DNA of 64,000 nucleotides from Bacillus methanolicus (lineage in GTDB: Bacteria; Bacillota; Bacilli; Bacillales; Cytobacillaceae). The stretch lies in NCBI RefSeq assembly GCF_008764295.1, contig NZ_VTQX01000002.1, forward strand, positions 124,001-188,000. Direction: 5' to 3'. The notes beneath the pieces were generated by a model. The model saw only the letters and a list, made by a program, of their open reading frames with translations. It did not search any database and was not told the origin of the DNA. Both the position numbers and the translations under genes were made by a program. How positions within the stretch are numbered: position 1 is the first letter of the stretch; each line of letters opens with the position of its first letter. Shown here one piece after another: positions 9,350-18,836 of this stretch.

Positions 9350-10240
9350 GTGGAATATAGAGTTTTAGGAAAAACTGACTTAAATGTTTCGGTAGTTGGA
9401 GTGGGAACATGGCAATTTGGCGGAGAATGGGGTCTTAATTTTAAGCAATTAGAAGTGGATCGCATCTTAACCAAAGCCCAAGAGCTTGGGATTAATTTCA
9501 TTGATACTGCAGAGTGCTACGGCGATCATCTTTCAGAAAATTTTATCGGAGATTACATAAGCCGTCACAATCGTGAAGATTGGATTATTGCTACAAAATT
9601 TGGTCATCATTTCCAAAGAAATTTTGAACGAACAAGACATTGGAGCGCCGATGAAGTTTTAAAACAATTAGATGCTTCACTGAAATCGTTAAAAACAGAT
9701 TATATTGATTTATATCAAGCACACTCTCCCGGCGATGATGAATTTGACAATGATCAATTATGGACGATGCTGGATAAACAGGTACAAGCAGGAAAAATTA
9801 GACATCTAGGATTATCCTTAAAAACAAATGACAATATTTTTCAAACAGCAAAAGCGAGCGACCTTAACATCAGAGCCATCCAAGTCGTATACAACCGTTT
9901 AGACAGGGTGCCAGAGGAAAAAGTATTCCCATCCGCCCAAGAGCAACATTTAGGGGTATTAGCAAGAGTACCTCTTGCAAGCGGCTATTTAAGTGGAAAA
10001 TACAAACCAGGTGCTAGCTTTACTGCTAACGATGTGCGGTCCAGACATAATGAAGAGGAAACAGCAAAACTTCTTAAACAGGTGGAAGAAATCCAAAAAA
10101 CAGAGGTTCCAGAAGGAGTACCGATGGCTTCTTGGGCGTTAGCTTGGTGCTTAAAAAATTCTGCTGTCACAACGGTTATACCAGGATGTAAAACTCCGGA
10201 ACAAGTGGCATTAAACGCGAAAGCAGCGGAATTATTATAA
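9350..10240 (+). CDS. Aldo/keto reductase
   Basis: NAD(P)H-dependent carbonyl reductase of the aldo/keto reductase superfamily, 296 residues. The (beta/alpha)8 barrel markers are visible: FIDTAECYG with the catalytic tyrosine, WIIATKFG with the lysine, and YIDLYQAHSP with the histidine; near the end TTVIPGCKTPEQV forms the cofactor phosphate-binding region. I chose the GTG at 9350 (MEYRVLGKTDL) because AGAGGTGA ends six bases upstream; an in-frame GTG at 9341 overlaps that ribosome site. Substrate cannot be deduced. It is an extra gene between rnhC and pheT relative to B. subtilis and converges with pheT. Confidence 0.88.
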   Translation: MEYRVLGKTDLNVSVVGVGTWQFGGEWGLNFKQLEVDRILTKAQELGINFIDTAECYGDHLSENFIGDYISRHNREDWIIATKFGHHFQRNFERTRHWSADEVLKQLDASLKSLKTDYIDLYQAHSPGDDEFDNDQLWTMLDKQVQAGKIRHLGLSLKTNDNIFQTAKASDLNIRAIQVVYNRLDRVPEEKVFPSAQEQHLGVLARVPLASGYLSGKYKPGASFTANDVRSRHNEEETAKLLKQVEEIQKTEVPEGVPMASWALAWCLKNSAVTTVIPGCKTPEQVALNAKAAELL

Positions 10241-10263
10241 GGGATTCGTACGGATCTCGATTA

Positions 10264-10375
10264 ATTCTGGAAAAATGCGATTATTTCCAGAATTTTTGGC
10301 GGTAATTCCGGAAAAATACGATTAATTCCAGAAATTTTGATAGTAATTCCGGAAAAATACGATTATTTCTGGAAC
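10264..10375. repeat. Array of six TTCCGGAA-type palindromes, 20-21 bp period
   Basis: Six 8-bp sites read TTCTGGAA, TTCCAGAA, TTCCGGAA, TTCCAGAA, TTCCGGAA and TTCTGGAA. They start at 10265, 10285, 10306, 10326, 10347 and 10367, giving spacings of 20, 21, 20, 21 and 20. Between them AAAATRCGATTA and AATTTTKRY alternate, so the array can also be read as three 41-bp units. It lies between the convergent aldo/keto reductase and pheT. A second six-site array lies at 53172-53283. Confidence 0.85.
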
Positions 10376-10391
10376 TAGTACTCCCCTTCAT

Positions 10392-10433
10392 AAAAAAGTG
10401 GAGCATTCACTTGCGAATGCTCCACCCTTTTTT
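10392..10433. terminator. Bidirectional terminator between aldo/keto reductase and pheT
   Basis: Perfect 11-bp stem GTGGAGCATTC / GAATGCTCCAC (10398-10425) with an A run on the left and a T run on the right. It can stop both converging transcripts. Confidence 0.88.
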
Positions 10434-12846
10434 ATCCTCTTAACACAGCTCCAGCCTTTTCTTTCACTGCTGCTAAGACTTTGTCATGCACCTTTGTGAC
10501 TTCTTCATCTGTTAATGTTTTCTCCGGATCAAAATATTTTAAAGAGAAAGCAATCGATTTTTTACCTGGTTCCATATGTTCACCTTCATATAAGTCAAAC
10601 ACATGGACATCCTTTAACAACTTTCCACCAGCTTCAACGATGATGCTTTCTAATTCACCGGCAACCTTTTCCTTTTCAACAACAAGAGCAATATCCCTTG
10701 TAATCGATGGGTAACGTGGGATCGATTGATACTGTAATGGAGCTACGCCTTCAGATAATATCGCTTCTAAGCAAAGCTCAAACACATACGTTTCTTTTAA
10801 ATCCAGATCCTTTTGAACCGTTGGGTGAACTTGACCAACAAAGCCAATTTTTTCGCCAGATAAATAAACTTCAGCCGTTCTACCTGGATGCATCCCTTCA
10901 ACTATCGCTTGACGATATTCAATCTTCTGCTCGAGTCCGAGCTTTGCAAACAATCCTTCTAAAATTCCTTTTATGACAAAGAAATCAACTTCTTTCTTTT
11001 CTCCTTGCCATTGATGCTGTTCCCAAACCCCTGTAATTGCTCCTGCTAAACGTTCCTTTTCATCAGGGAGTTCTTCGGTACCATTCGCTAAGAAAACAGG
11101 GCCAGCTTCATACAGAGCAACACGATCATTTTGACGAGCCACATTATATTTCACGACCTCTAATAATTGAGGAATAATGCTTAAGCGAAGGTGGCTACGG
11201 TCCTCACTCATCGGCATTGCAAGTTTGATCGGCTCACGTATTTCTAGTGCAAATTGAGTCGCTTTTTCCTCACTTGTTAAGGAATAAGTGAGGGCTTGAT
11301 ACAATCCTGCTCCTTCTAAATAGCGACGAACTGCCCGTCTCTTTTGCTGATATGCTGTTAAATGACCTGGTGTCGATGAACCGATCGGCAATGTGGACGG
11401 CAAATGATCATAGCCATAGAGACGAGCGACTTCTTCAATTAAATCCTCTGCAATCGTAATATCACCACGACGAGTAGGAACGGTTACCGTAATCGTTTCA
11501 TGATCGACGCTTGTTTCAAATTGAAGACGAGTAAAAATACTCTCGACCTCTTGCATAGAAATATCTGTTCCAAGAACGCGATTAATTTTTTCCAGCGTAA
11601 TCGAAATAACTGCTGGCTCAATCTGGAGAGTATCCACTACCGCTTCGCCTTCTAATACTTCACCGCTCGCATATAATGCTAATAATTCAGCCGCTCTTTC
11701 TGCTGCCGCACGTACACGATTTGGATCGACTCCTTTTTCAAAACGAGAGCTCGCCTCACTTCTAAGTCCATGATCTTTTGAAGCTTTACGAACAGTTTCT
11801 CCTTTGAAATAGGCAGATTCAAGCAAAACGGTAGTCGTATCTGCTTGGACCTCTGAATTAGCACCACCCATTACACCTGCAAGAGCGACTGGTTCACTTC
11901 CATTAGTAATAACAAGATGATCTTCCGTTAAAATTCTCTCCGCAGCATCAAGAGTCACGATTTTTTCACCGGCTTTTGCCCGACGCACAAGAACTTCTTT
12001 TGAACCGAGACGATCATAGTCAAAAGCGTGAAGTGGCTGACCATATTCAAGTAAAATATAATTCGTAATATCAACGACATTATTATGCGGTCGAATACCT
12101 GCTGCCATTAATCTTCCCTGCATCCATAATGGCGATGGAGCAATTTTCACATTTTTTATGACTTTCGCAACATATAACGGATTATCTTCATTTGCCTCTA
12201 CTTTAATAGTGATGTAATCAGTTGCCTCTTCCGCAATTGGCTTCACTGTTGGATTTGGGAGCTTCACTTCGCGGTTTAAAATAGCCGCTACTTCGTATGC
12301 CACTCCAAGCATGCTTAAGCAGTCTCCACGATTTGCTGTTAAGCCTAGCTCCAATATTTGATCATCCCGTTGTAATTTTTCTAAGGCATCTTCTCCGACC
12401 GTTACATCATTGGGAAAAACAAAGATTCCTTCTGAAAACTCCTTCGCGACTAACTTCCCGTCTATTCCTAATTCAGATAGGGAACAGATCATACCGTTTG
12501 ATTCTTCGCCACGAAGCTTTGCCTTTTTAATTTTAAAATTCCCGGGTAATACTGCTCCAACAGTAGCAACTGCTACCTTTTGTCCTTTATCCACGTTTGG
12601 CGCACCGCAAATAATTTGAACAGGGCTCTCTTCCCCAATGTCGACTAAGCATTTGTTTAACTTATCTGCATTTGGGTGTTGTTCACGCTCAAGGACATGG
12701 CCGATAACGACTCCTTTAAGTCCTTCATTCAACACCTCAACGCCTTCGACTTCAATCCCGCTGCGCGTAATTTTTTCTGCTAGCTCATCAGGTGTAATTC
12801 CTGATAAATCTACATATTCCTGTAGCCATTTATATGAAACAAACAT
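10432..12846 (-). CDS. pheT: Phenylalanine-tRNA ligase beta subunit
   Basis: Beta chain of the alpha2-beta2 enzyme that charges tRNA-Phe; it carries editing and tRNA-binding functions. The 804 residues start [16 protein letters not shown]. They include the EMAP-II-like tRNA-binding domain (about 40-150, with [10 protein letters not shown]), the B3/B4 editing region (about 200-390, [15 protein letters not shown]), the B5 domain (about 405-475) and the C-terminal anticodon-binding FDX-ACB domain (about 710-804, [16 protein letters not shown]). Length is typical. A GGAGGATATAAC ribosome site precedes the ATG. It follows pheS by 120 bp and shares its T-box-controlled transcript. Confidence 0.97.
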   Translation of the reverse strand: MFVSYKWLQEYVDLSGITPDELAEKITRSGIEVEGVEVLNEGLKGVVIGHVLEREQHPNADKLNKCLVDIGEESPVQIICGAPNVDKGQKVAVATVGAVLPGNFKIKKAKLRGEESNGMICSLSELGIDGKLVAKEFSEGIFVFPNDVTVGEDALEKLQRDDQILELGLTANRGDCLSMLGVAYEVAAILNREVKLPNPTVKPIAEEATDYITIKVEANEDNPLYVAKVIKNVKIAPSPLWMQGRLMAAGIRPHNNVVDITNYILLEYGQPLHAFDYDRLGSKEVLVRRAKAGEKIVTLDAAERILTEDHLVITNGSEPVALAGVMGGANSEVQADTTTVLLESAYFKGETVRKASKDHGLRSEASSRFEKGVDPNRVRAAAERAAELLALYASGEVLEGEAVVDTLQIEPAVISITLEKINRVLGTDISMQEVESIFTRLQFETSVDHETITVTVPTRRGDITIAEDLIEEVARLYGYDHLPSTLPIGSSTPGHLTAYQQKRRAVRRYLEGAGLYQALTYSLTSEEKATQFALEIREPIKLAMPMSEDRSHLRLSIIPQLLEVVKYNVARQNDRVALYEAGPVFLANGTEELPDEKERLAGAITGVWEQHQWQGEKKEVDFFVIKGILEGLFAKLGLEQKIEYRQAIVEGMHPGRTAEVYLSGEKIGFVGQVHPTVQKDLDLKETYVFELCLEAILSEGVAPLQYQSIPRYPSITRDIALVVEKEKVAGELESIIVEAGGKLLKDVHVFDLYEGEHMEPGKKSIAFSLKYFDPEKTLTDEEVTKVHDKVLAAVKEKAGAVLRG

Positions 12847-12966
12847 GTTATATCCTCCTTCTCATTCCTTGATCTAATAAATCGCTCAACCTTTGAAAAC
12901 AATCCAAAAAACGACAATAATAACTTGATTTTCTAAAATTTATTATAAAATCGCTTTTTGTGTTCG

Positions 12967-14001
12967 TTAGTTGAGTTTAAATTGCTTTAAGAAACGCGTA
13001 TCATTCGTGTAGAAATGACGGATATCATCGATGCCGTATTTCAACATCGCAATTCGTTCTACTCCCATTCCAAAAGCAAATCCAGTATACTTCTTCGAAT
13101 CAAAGCCAGACATTTCAAGGACATTTGGATGAACCATCCCTGATCCTAATACTTCAATCCAGCCTGTTTGTTTACAAATATTGCATCCATGGCCACCGCA
13201 TTTGAAGCAAGAAACATCGACCTCTACCGATGGCTCTGTGAATGGGAAAAAGCTCGGCCGCAAACGTATTTCACGGTCTTCACCAAATAATTTTTTTGCA
13301 AATAATTCAAGGGTTCCTTTTAAATCGCTCATGCGAATGTTTTCAGCAACTACCAGTCCTTCAATTTGCATGAATTGGTGAGAATGTGTCGCATCGTCGC
13401 TATCACGTCTATATACTTTACCAGGACAAATAATTTTCACTGGTCCTTTGCCATCATGCTTTTCCATCGTTCTTGCTTGAACAGGAGATGTTTGCGTACG
13501 AAGTAATATTTCCTCTGTAATATAGAAGGAATCCTGCGCATCACGGGCTGGATGGCTCTTTGGAAGGTTTAATGCCTCAAAATTATAATAATCCTTTTCA
13601 ACTTCCGGACCTTCTGCAACGGTATAACCCATGCCGATGAATAAGTCTTCAATCTCTTCCACAATACGAGTAAGGGGATGATGATTTCCTGTGTGTACAG
13701 GTCTACCTGGAAGGGTTACATCGATTGTTTCCAATGCAAGCCTTGCTTCAACAGCTGCTGCTTCTAACGCTTGCTGTTTTTCCTCTATTTTGGCAGAAAT
13801 AAGATCACGCACCTCATTTGCGAGTGCTCCCATTTTTGGACGCTCTTCTGCAGACAACTTCCCCATTCCTTTTAAAACTTCGGTTATTGGACCTTTTTTT
13901 CCTAAGTAAGAAACACGGATGTCGTTAAGCTCCTTTAAATCAGCTGCAGCATCAACCGCTTGCAATGCTTCCTCCTGAAGTTCCTTCAATCGTTCTTGCA
14001 T
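12967..14001 (-). CDS. pheS: Phenylalanine-tRNA ligase alpha subunit
   Basis: Catalytic alpha chain of phenylalanyl-tRNA synthetase, 344 residues. An N-terminal coiled coil (about 1-85) binds tRNA. The class II catalytic core shows motif 2 around [13 protein letters not shown] and [16 protein letters not shown], and motif 3 [18 protein letters not shown] near the end. Four cysteines ([12 protein letters not shown], about 268-279) lie in the segment of the family that often binds a metal. A GGAGGATTTAAAC site precedes the ATG. A Phe T-box leader 60-330 bases upstream controls it. Confidence 0.97.
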   Translation of the reverse strand: MQERLKELQEEALQAVDAAADLKELNDIRVSYLGKKGPITEVLKGMGKLSAEERPKMGALANEVRDLISAKIEEKQQALEAAAVEARLALETIDVTLPGRPVHTGNHHPLTRIVEEIEDLFIGMGYTVAEGPEVEKDYYNFEALNLPKSHPARDAQDSFYITEEILLRTQTSPVQARTMEKHDGKGPVKIICPGKVYRRDSDDATHSHQFMQIEGLVVAENIRMSDLKGTLELFAKKLFGEDREIRLRPSFFPFTEPSVEVDVSCFKCGGHGCNICKQTGWIEVLGSGMVHPNVLEMSGFDSKKYTGFAFGMGVERIAMLKYGIDDIRHFYTNDTRFLKQFKLN

Positions 14002-14059
14002 GTTTAAATCCTCCTTATTTTTTCATAAATTTCCGTTTGTCTGTTCCTCCATTGAAAAA

Positions 14060-14335
14060 CAAAAAACCTCTATCCCTAGAAAGGGACGAGGTTTATGATC
14101 GCGGTACCACCCTAATTAGCCACATATTATGGCTCACTTCATTACGATAACGGCTTTTTAGGCCGATGCATCTTTACACGAAAAATTTCTCCATTTTTCA
14201 TGGTCCCGATGCCAACTCAGGAGGTGAACTTCACTTACTTTACCTATAAAAATGCTTTCAGTCTAAGGCATTTTCTCCCTCAATAGTGCGAGTAAGTTAC
14301 TTTTCTCCGTCAATGTTTTTCATTATGTAATAAGA
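14060..14335 (-). ncRNA. Phe T-box riboswitch, pheST leader
   Basis: Transcription-attenuating T-box that senses uncharged tRNA-Phe. On the minus strand the T-box core GGGTGGTACCGCG (14113-14101) precedes a terminator stem AACCTC...GAGGTT with inner TCCCT/AGGGA and a T run (14093-14060). In stem I, GTGAAGTTCAC presents a TTC phenylalanine codon (14228-14226) followed by A, as specifier triplets usually are. Uncharged tRNA would favour the antiterminator and pheST expression. Start of the leader is approximate; I could not assign a convincing promoter. Confidence 0.92.
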
Positions 14336-14340
14336 AAAGC

Positions 14341-14505
14341 GAAAAGCAGCTTGTTCCTCGCCGGACAAACTGGAAGGACCTGTTCTTTCGATATAGGAAA
14401 CTTGTATTGCGGTAGCAATTCATAGTTAACTTATCGTAGGGAGGGACCTGAAGTTTGCTAGGCTTTGGCAGCTTGCGTTAGACAATTCTCAAAGTCGAGA
14501 AGTAT
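14341..14505. repeat. Decayed intergenic element, copy 1
   Basis: This non-coding stretch between the T-box and ysgA shares ordered blocks with 53290-53440: GATATAGGAAAC (14390), TAGCA (14413), CTTATCGTA (14430) and a GCTxG...GCGTTAGAC-like end. Spacings agree to within 2-3 bases. The two look like diverged copies of one dispersed Bacillus intergenic sequence rather than genes. Confidence 0.4.
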
Positions 14506-14561
14506 GTCTTCTTATTCTTATATTGTATCGCAGTTAATTATAGTATATAAAAGAACGGTAT

Positions 14562-15311
14562 TCAAGCTTTCAAATAATAGAGTAATATCCCTGCTGCAAC
14601 TGCCACATTAAGCGATTCGCTTTTCCCAAAGAGTGGAATATACAAATTCTTTGTCGTCATCTGTAACAGCTCTTGATCAACCCCACTTCCCTCATTGCCA
14701 ACGAGAAGGGCAAAGGAGGTGGAAGGACTTATTTCCGTATATATAGAGCCATTTTCTAAAGATGTTCCATATACAGGAATATTTTCAGCTAATAACTTTT
14801 CCAGCGATTCTTTGAGTGATCCTCTCACAACTGGTAAATGAAAATGACTTCCTTGAGCTGAACGAATGACCTTTGGGTTATAAATATCAACACTCCCATG
14901 CCCAACGATCACTCCATCCATCCCTGCTGCATCTGCTGTCCGAATCATCGTACCTAAATTCCCCGGATCCTGAACCGCATCAATTAACAAAAACTGTTTG
15001 CCTTTAAACTCTGCACCTTTTTTCTGTGCCTCACAAAGAGCTAAGACTCCTTGAGGGGTTTCGGTATCACTCAGTTCTCGAAAGATTTCAGATGTGACCA
15101 TCGTTAAGGAAATAGAGCGATAGTCCATCTGTGGAGGTAGCTCAACTCCCTCACTTATGATGATTTCTAGTGCAACATCAGCTTTAATTGCCTCTTCAAC
15201 AAGATGAAATCCTTCAACTAAAAAAGTTCCTGTTTTATCCCGTTCTTTTTTCGTTAAAAGCTTTTTCCATTGCTTAACTTGTCGGTTCTGAGCAGATTGT
15301 ATATATTTCAA
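14562..15311 (-). CDS. ysgA: TrmH/SpoU family RNA methyltransferase YsgA
   Basis: S-adenosylmethionine-dependent 2'-O-ribose methyltransferase acting on rRNA or tRNA. The 249 residues have an N-terminal substrate-binding domain (about 1-95, QNRQVKQWKKLL). The SpoU fold follows with its three motifs: DAVQDPGNLGTMIRTADAAG, LLVGNEGSGVD and IPLFGKSESLNVAVAAGILLYYL; these build the knotted SAM site. I prefer the TTG at 15311 because AAAAAGGAGAAG lies nine bases before it and the product then starts KYIQSAQNRQ as in the family; an ATG 13 codons upstream has no such site. Same position, next to pheS, as in B. subtilis. Confidence 0.9.
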   Translation of the reverse strand: MKYIQSAQNRQVKQWKKLLTKKERDKTGTFLVEGFHLVEEAIKADVALEIIISEGVELPPQMDYRSISLTMVTSEIFRELSDTETPQGVLALCEAQKKGAEFKGKQFLLIDAVQDPGNLGTMIRTADAAGMDGVIVGHGSVDIYNPKVIRSAQGSHFHLPVVRGSLKESLEKLLAENIPVYGTSLENGSIYTEISPSTSFALLVGNEGSGVDQELLQMTTKNLYIPLFGKSESLNVAVAAGILLYYLKA

Positions 15312-15374
15312 CGGATACTTCTCCTTTTTGCAATATGTAAGTTTCCTCATTATAGCTTAACTATAGTAGGAATC

Positions 15375-15893
15375 TCAATGATGAACCCATTCCTCTTTTA
15401 AAATAGCGTAATAATATTCATCCCACCACTCATTACCGGCTGGAATACACTTTTTGAAATACCCTTCCCTTCTCATACCAATCTTCTCCATTACTCGTGA
15501 TGAAGCGATATTTTCTGGTTGACACGTTGCTATAACCCTGTGTAAATGCATTTCTTCAAAACTGAATTTTAATATTCCTTGTGCTGCCTCTGATGCATAC
15601 CCTTGATTATAATATTTAGGATTAAACACCCAGCCGATTTCATATGTGTGCTCACCAAAATACTTATGAAAAACGATGTGCCCAATCACCCTATTCTCAT
15701 CTCTTAAGACAACAGCAAACTTCTCTGCTGCGTCACCCATGTTCTTCTTTATGAAGTCTTTTGTATCATCCTCTGTAAAAACTCCTTCTGGTATGTATTT
15801 CATTACTTTACAATCTGAAGTATATTCGTGTACAGCTTGCCAATCATTATTTTCAAAATTACGTATTAATAACCTAGTTGTTAAAATGTACAT
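15375..15893 (-). CDS. GNAT N-acetyltransferase, RimJ/RimL type
   Basis: A 172-residue acetyltransferase of the GNAT fold. It begins TTRLLIRNFENNDWQAVHEY, the usual start of RimJ/RimL-like members, and has the acetyl-CoA region EIGWVFNPKYYNQGYASEAAQGILKFSF followed by HRVIATCQPENIASSRVMEKIGMRREG. Members modify ribosomal proteins, antibiotics or small molecules; the substrate cannot be told from sequence. AGGAGGAATAAA precedes the ATG. It stands alone between ysgA and sspI. Confidence 0.85.
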   Translation of the reverse strand: MYILTTRLLIRNFENNDWQAVHEYTSDCKVMKYIPEGVFTEDDTKDFIKKNMGDAAEKFAVVLRDENRVIGHIVFHKYFGEHTYEIGWVFNPKYYNQGYASEAAQGILKFSFEEMHLHRVIATCQPENIASSRVMEKIGMRREGYFKKCIPAGNEWWDEYYYAILKEEWVHH

Positions 15894-16112
15894 TTTATTC
15901 CTCCTATTAAAACTGAATGCTTTTAATTATTTCGATATTAAAATAAAATAACCTCTATAAATGAGTGTGAAACATTCCTTTGCAGTTGTAATCCTCGAAA
16001 TTTCTTTAAATTCTCCAAATAACATTAATCGCAAAACCTCATCTTCTTATACATAATTCATGGCAAATTAGAAAATATATTAAAGAAGTCATTTTAGAAG
16101 GAGTGTGTACGT

Positions 16113-16319
16113 ATGGATTTGAATTTACGCAATGCCATTATTCACAATGTATCCGGCAACTCCCAAGATGAATTACGGGAAACGATTGTCGATGCGATTC
16201 AAAATGGCGAAGAAAAAATGCTTCCTGGGCTAGGCGTTCTGTTTGAAATCATTTGGAATAACGCGTCAGAAGATGAAAGAGAAGAAATGCTCCAAACCCT
16301 TGAGTCAGGCTTAAAATAA
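16113..16319 (+). CDS. sspI: Small acid-soluble spore protein SspI
   Basis: A 68-residue minor spore protein made in the forespore. Its sequence ([20 protein letters not shown], then an acidic C-terminal half ending ESGLK) matches the SspI family in length and pattern. Proteins of this kind protect the spore core and are made under SigF/SigG, but I could not identify a clean SigG promoter in the AT-rich 100 bp upstream. AGAAGGAGTGTG precedes the ATG. It is monocistronic, followed by a strong terminator. It shows that the organism forms endospores. Confidence 0.95.
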   Translation: MDLNLRNAIIHNVSGNSQDELRETIVDAIQNGEEKMLPGLGVLFEIIWNNASEDEREEMLQTLESGLK

Positions 16320-16321
16320 AG

Positions 16322-16362
16322 AAAAATCCATCGGCGAAATGAACTCGTCGGTGGATTTTTCC
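16322..16362 (+). terminator. sspI terminator
   Basis: A 16-bp arm AAAAATCCATCGGCGA pairs with TCGTCGGTGGATTTTT (G-U pairs allowed) around a 7-base loop. A and T runs on either side could also end the converging citR transcript. Confidence 0.85.
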
Positions 16363-16369
16363 ATCTCAT

Positions 16370-17248
16370 TTATATTCGGTAATTGGAGAGAAATTCGAGA
16401 AACTCCTGTTGTTGCGAATGCTTATATTTCATAATGGCATATGTATAGATGTCCGGTAATTTAAATGAATGCTGATACACCTCTAATAATCTCCCTTCCA
16501 ATAATTCTCTCCTAACGGTAGATTCTGGTAAAAAGGAAAAGCCTAAACCTTCGATAATAAATCTTTTAGTAATATGTGTTTGTGAGACTTTCATTGTCTT
16601 AATAACTGGATACTTGCTCTTCACAGCTTTAAGTAAATCAGTCCAATAGCTTGGGTGATTATCAGTAAATAAATAATAGTGTGAAAAAAACTCCTCCTCC
16701 TCCAATGGTGGTGCTGCTTCAGCATCTCTACCATCATGAGGAACAATAAACAAAATGCGGTCCTTATACAAGAGCTCATTAATTAAACTAGAATTTTGAA
16801 CGTTTACACATGAAAGCCCCAGATCGACTTCCTCTTTCATAACCGCTTCCTCAATATGTATGGAATCAAGTATTTTTATTGCGATTTCCACATCGGGATG
16901 CTTATTTGTATAGCTTTTTATCACATAAGGTAATATGGTCTCAGCAATTAAGGGAGAAATAGCGAGAGATAGCTTTGTCATATATCCTTGGCTAAAGGAA
17001 TTCAGGTCAGCTAACCCCTTTTCATACAATCTTAACAATTCCACTGCATGGTGATAGTATCTCCGTCCCGTTTCCGTCAGCTTGATTTTCTTTCCATCCC
17101 GCTGAAACAATTGAACCCCTAGATTTTTTTCAAGCTGTTGAATATGAACGGTTACTGACGGCTGAGAAATATAAAGTAATTCTGCTGCTCTACGAAAATT
17201 TCCACATTGCGCGGCCGTCACAAATGTATTTAACCATTGAAAATCCAT
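16370..17248 (-). CDS. citR: LysR-type regulator, CitR-like
   Basis: A 292-residue LysR-family regulator with an N-terminal winged helix-turn-helix (residues 1-60: DFQWLNTFVTAAQCGNFRRA, QPSVTVHIQQLEKNLG) and a two-lobed effector-binding domain. It is divergently transcribed from a citrate synthase gene 107 bp away, the arrangement of citR-citA in B. subtilis, where CitR represses citA. I chose ATG 17248 (MDFQWLNT) because AAGGAGGGGAAT lies directly upstream; a frame extending ten residues further lacks a site. Assignment as CitR rests on context. Confidence 0.82.
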   Translation of the reverse strand: MDFQWLNTFVTAAQCGNFRRAAELLYISQPSVTVHIQQLEKNLGVQLFQRDGKKIKLTETGRRYYHHAVELLRLYEKGLADLNSFSQGYMTKLSLAISPLIAETILPYVIKSYTNKHPDVEIAIKILDSIHIEEAVMKEEVDLGLSCVNVQNSSLINELLYKDRILFIVPHDGRDAEAAPPLEEEEFFSHYYLFTDNHPSYWTDLLKAVKSKYPVIKTMKVSQTHITKRFIIEGLGFSFLPESTVRRELLEGRLLEVYQHSFKLPDIYTYAIMKYKHSQQQEFLEFLSNYRI

Positions 17249-17355
17249 ATTCCCCTCCTTATTAATAAAACTAATCAATTTATTTATGATTATTTAATTA
17301 TCTTAATAACAATTATTTTATACAATAAAATAAAAGAGGGAAAGGGGAAAGGTTA
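17249..17355. promoter_or_regulatory. Divergent citR/citA control region
   Basis: A 107-bp, strongly AT-rich region between divergent starts. AATAA-CAA-TTATT (17307-17319) inside TTAATAACAATTATTTTA is a short dyad of the T-N11-A type used by LysR regulators. A possible -10 TACAAT for citA lies at 17323. These assignments are tentative. Confidence 0.35.
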
Positions 17356-18447
17356 ATGATGAACGAAAAAGGATTAAAAGGGGTAGTCGCTGCTGAAACA
17401 CGGATCTCATATATTGACGGTCAATTAGGACGACTTATTTATCGAGGATATGACATCCAAAAATTAGCGGACCATTACCATTTCGAAGAAGTGGCCTATT
17501 TACTTTGGTATGGACATTTTCCAAACAAGGAACAACTTTTCATCTTAAAGGAAGAAATGAAAAAAAATCGCTGGTTATCCGATAATGTAAAGACGATTAT
17601 TTCACTATTGCCTCAAACCATGGATTTGATGAGTGTGCTTCGAACCGTGATCTCAGCGGAAGCTGGATATGGAGAATATCAATTTCCACCAACTATTTCC
17701 CAAGCAATCAAATTAACTGCTCTCATCCCAAGTATCATCGCCTTTCGTAAACGCAAACTGGAAGGGTGTGCTGAGGTTCCACCGCGAAATGATTTAGACC
17801 ATATTGAGAATTACTTATATATGTTAACAGGTGATATTCCTTCAGCTGCCCATGCTCATGCTTTAGAAGCTTACATGATTTTAACATTGGAGCACGGGAT
17901 GAACGCTTCAACATTTTCAGCCCGGGTGACGATATCAAGTGAATCCGATATCGTATCCGCTGTCACTTCCGCAATCGGAACGATGAAAGGACCTCTACAC
18001 GGTGGCGCTCCATCAGGAGTACTTAAATTATTAGATGAAATTTCCACGGTTAATGATGCTGCAAAAGTGATCCGAGAGAAGCTCATAAAAGGAGAAAAAT
18101 TAATGGGTTTTGGCCATCGAGTTTATAAAACCCGTGATCCTCGTGCAGTCGCTTTGAAAGAAAAGTTAATGAAGTTAGGCGGGCAAGATAAGTGGTTAGA
18201 TTTTGCGATGGAGGTCGAAGAAAGCGCCATTACTTTATTAGAAGAATTTAAACCAGGAAGAGCATTGTATACAAATGTCGAGTTCTATGCAGCAGCAATT
18301 ATGAAAGCTATTCAGTTAGAGCCCATGCTTTTTACTCCCACTTTCACCGCCAGTAGAATCGTTGGCTGGACTGCCCACATAATAGAACAGGCTAGCGATA
18401 ACGTTATTTATAGACCACAATCCAAATATGTCGGGTCATTTTTTTAA
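17356..18447 (+). CDS. citA: Citrate synthase, CitA-like
   Basis: Condenses oxaloacetate and acetyl-CoA. The 363-residue protein starts GLKGVVAAETRISYIDGQLGRLIYRGYDI, the usual type I start. Active-site segments are HGMNASTFSAR (about 182), GPLHGGAPSGV (about 214-224) and MGFGHRVYKTRDPRA (about 250-265), which holds the catalytic His. The segment that normally reads NVDFY, with the catalytic Asp, reads NVEFY here (about 315); I cannot tell from one sequence whether this is common in CitA proteins. Two ATGs lie at 17356 and 17359; GGGGAAAGG serves either. It is probably the minor citrate synthase paralogue, CitZ being elsewhere. Confidence 0.88.
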   Translation: MMNEKGLKGVVAAETRISYIDGQLGRLIYRGYDIQKLADHYHFEEVAYLLWYGHFPNKEQLFILKEEMKKNRWLSDNVKTIISLLPQTMDLMSVLRTVISAEAGYGEYQFPPTISQAIKLTALIPSIIAFRKRKLEGCAEVPPRNDLDHIENYLYMLTGDIPSAAHAHALEAYMILTLEHGMNASTFSARVTISSESDIVSAVTSAIGTMKGPLHGGAPSGVLKLLDEISTVNDAAKVIREKLIKGEKLMGFGHRVYKTRDPRAVALKEKLMKLGGQDKWLDFAMEVEESAITLLEEFKPGRALYTNVEFYAAAIMKAIQLEPMLFTPTFTASRIVGWTAHIIEQASDNVIYRPQSKYVGSFF

Positions 18448-18663
18448 ATCACTCTATTAATTATAGAACTGTAACATGCGTTTCCACAATGAAATCGTAT
18501 AAGACTGGTGCTTTTTCGAAAATATCAGCGCACACAAGGTAATCATGTAGGGCACTGCTCCATCGCCTGAATCAATGAATCTGTAAACGCGATCATGAAA
18601 TAAGTTCCAAGATTCGATTTTTAATTTTGATGTGAAAAGGGTGCTCCATTTTCTATTAAAAAA

Positions 18664-18836
18664 AAGCTTTGTTGTTGATTAAATGACTTTTGGCTCAATT
18701 TCGTGTGCAACCTTAGTTGCACACGCCTTTCAGTTATACTGAAAGGTCTTCTGATTCCATGAAACGATGTGAGAAAATAAGTTTTCTCTATCACTTCATG
18801 GAATCAGAGAGAAAATGAGCCAAATATAACAAAGCC
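18664..18836. repeat. Cloverleaf-like structured intergenic element
   Basis: Part of the 1.1-kb gap after citA. An outer stem TTTGGCTCA (18689-18697) / TGAGCCAAA (18816-18824) encloses three hairpins: CGTGTGCAAC-CTTA-GTTGCACACG (18702-18725, 10 perfect pairs), CCTTTCAG/CTGAAAGG (18726-18746) and a 13-bp stem CTGATTCCATGAA/TTCATGGAATCAG (18751-18807) with an inner GAGAAAA/TTTTCTC. Farther out, GCTTTGTT and AACAAAGC pair again. No reading frame explains it. Confidence 0.75.

Noticed and set aside
10264-10375. Phased palindromes as a CRISPR array
   Set aside because: Repeats are 8-bp palindromes every 20-21 bp with no 25-40 bp repeat/spacer structure and no cas genes in the window.
16040-16100. 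SigG promoter for sspI
   Set aside because: Expected for the gene, but no -35/-10 pair with correct spacing could be placed with confidence.
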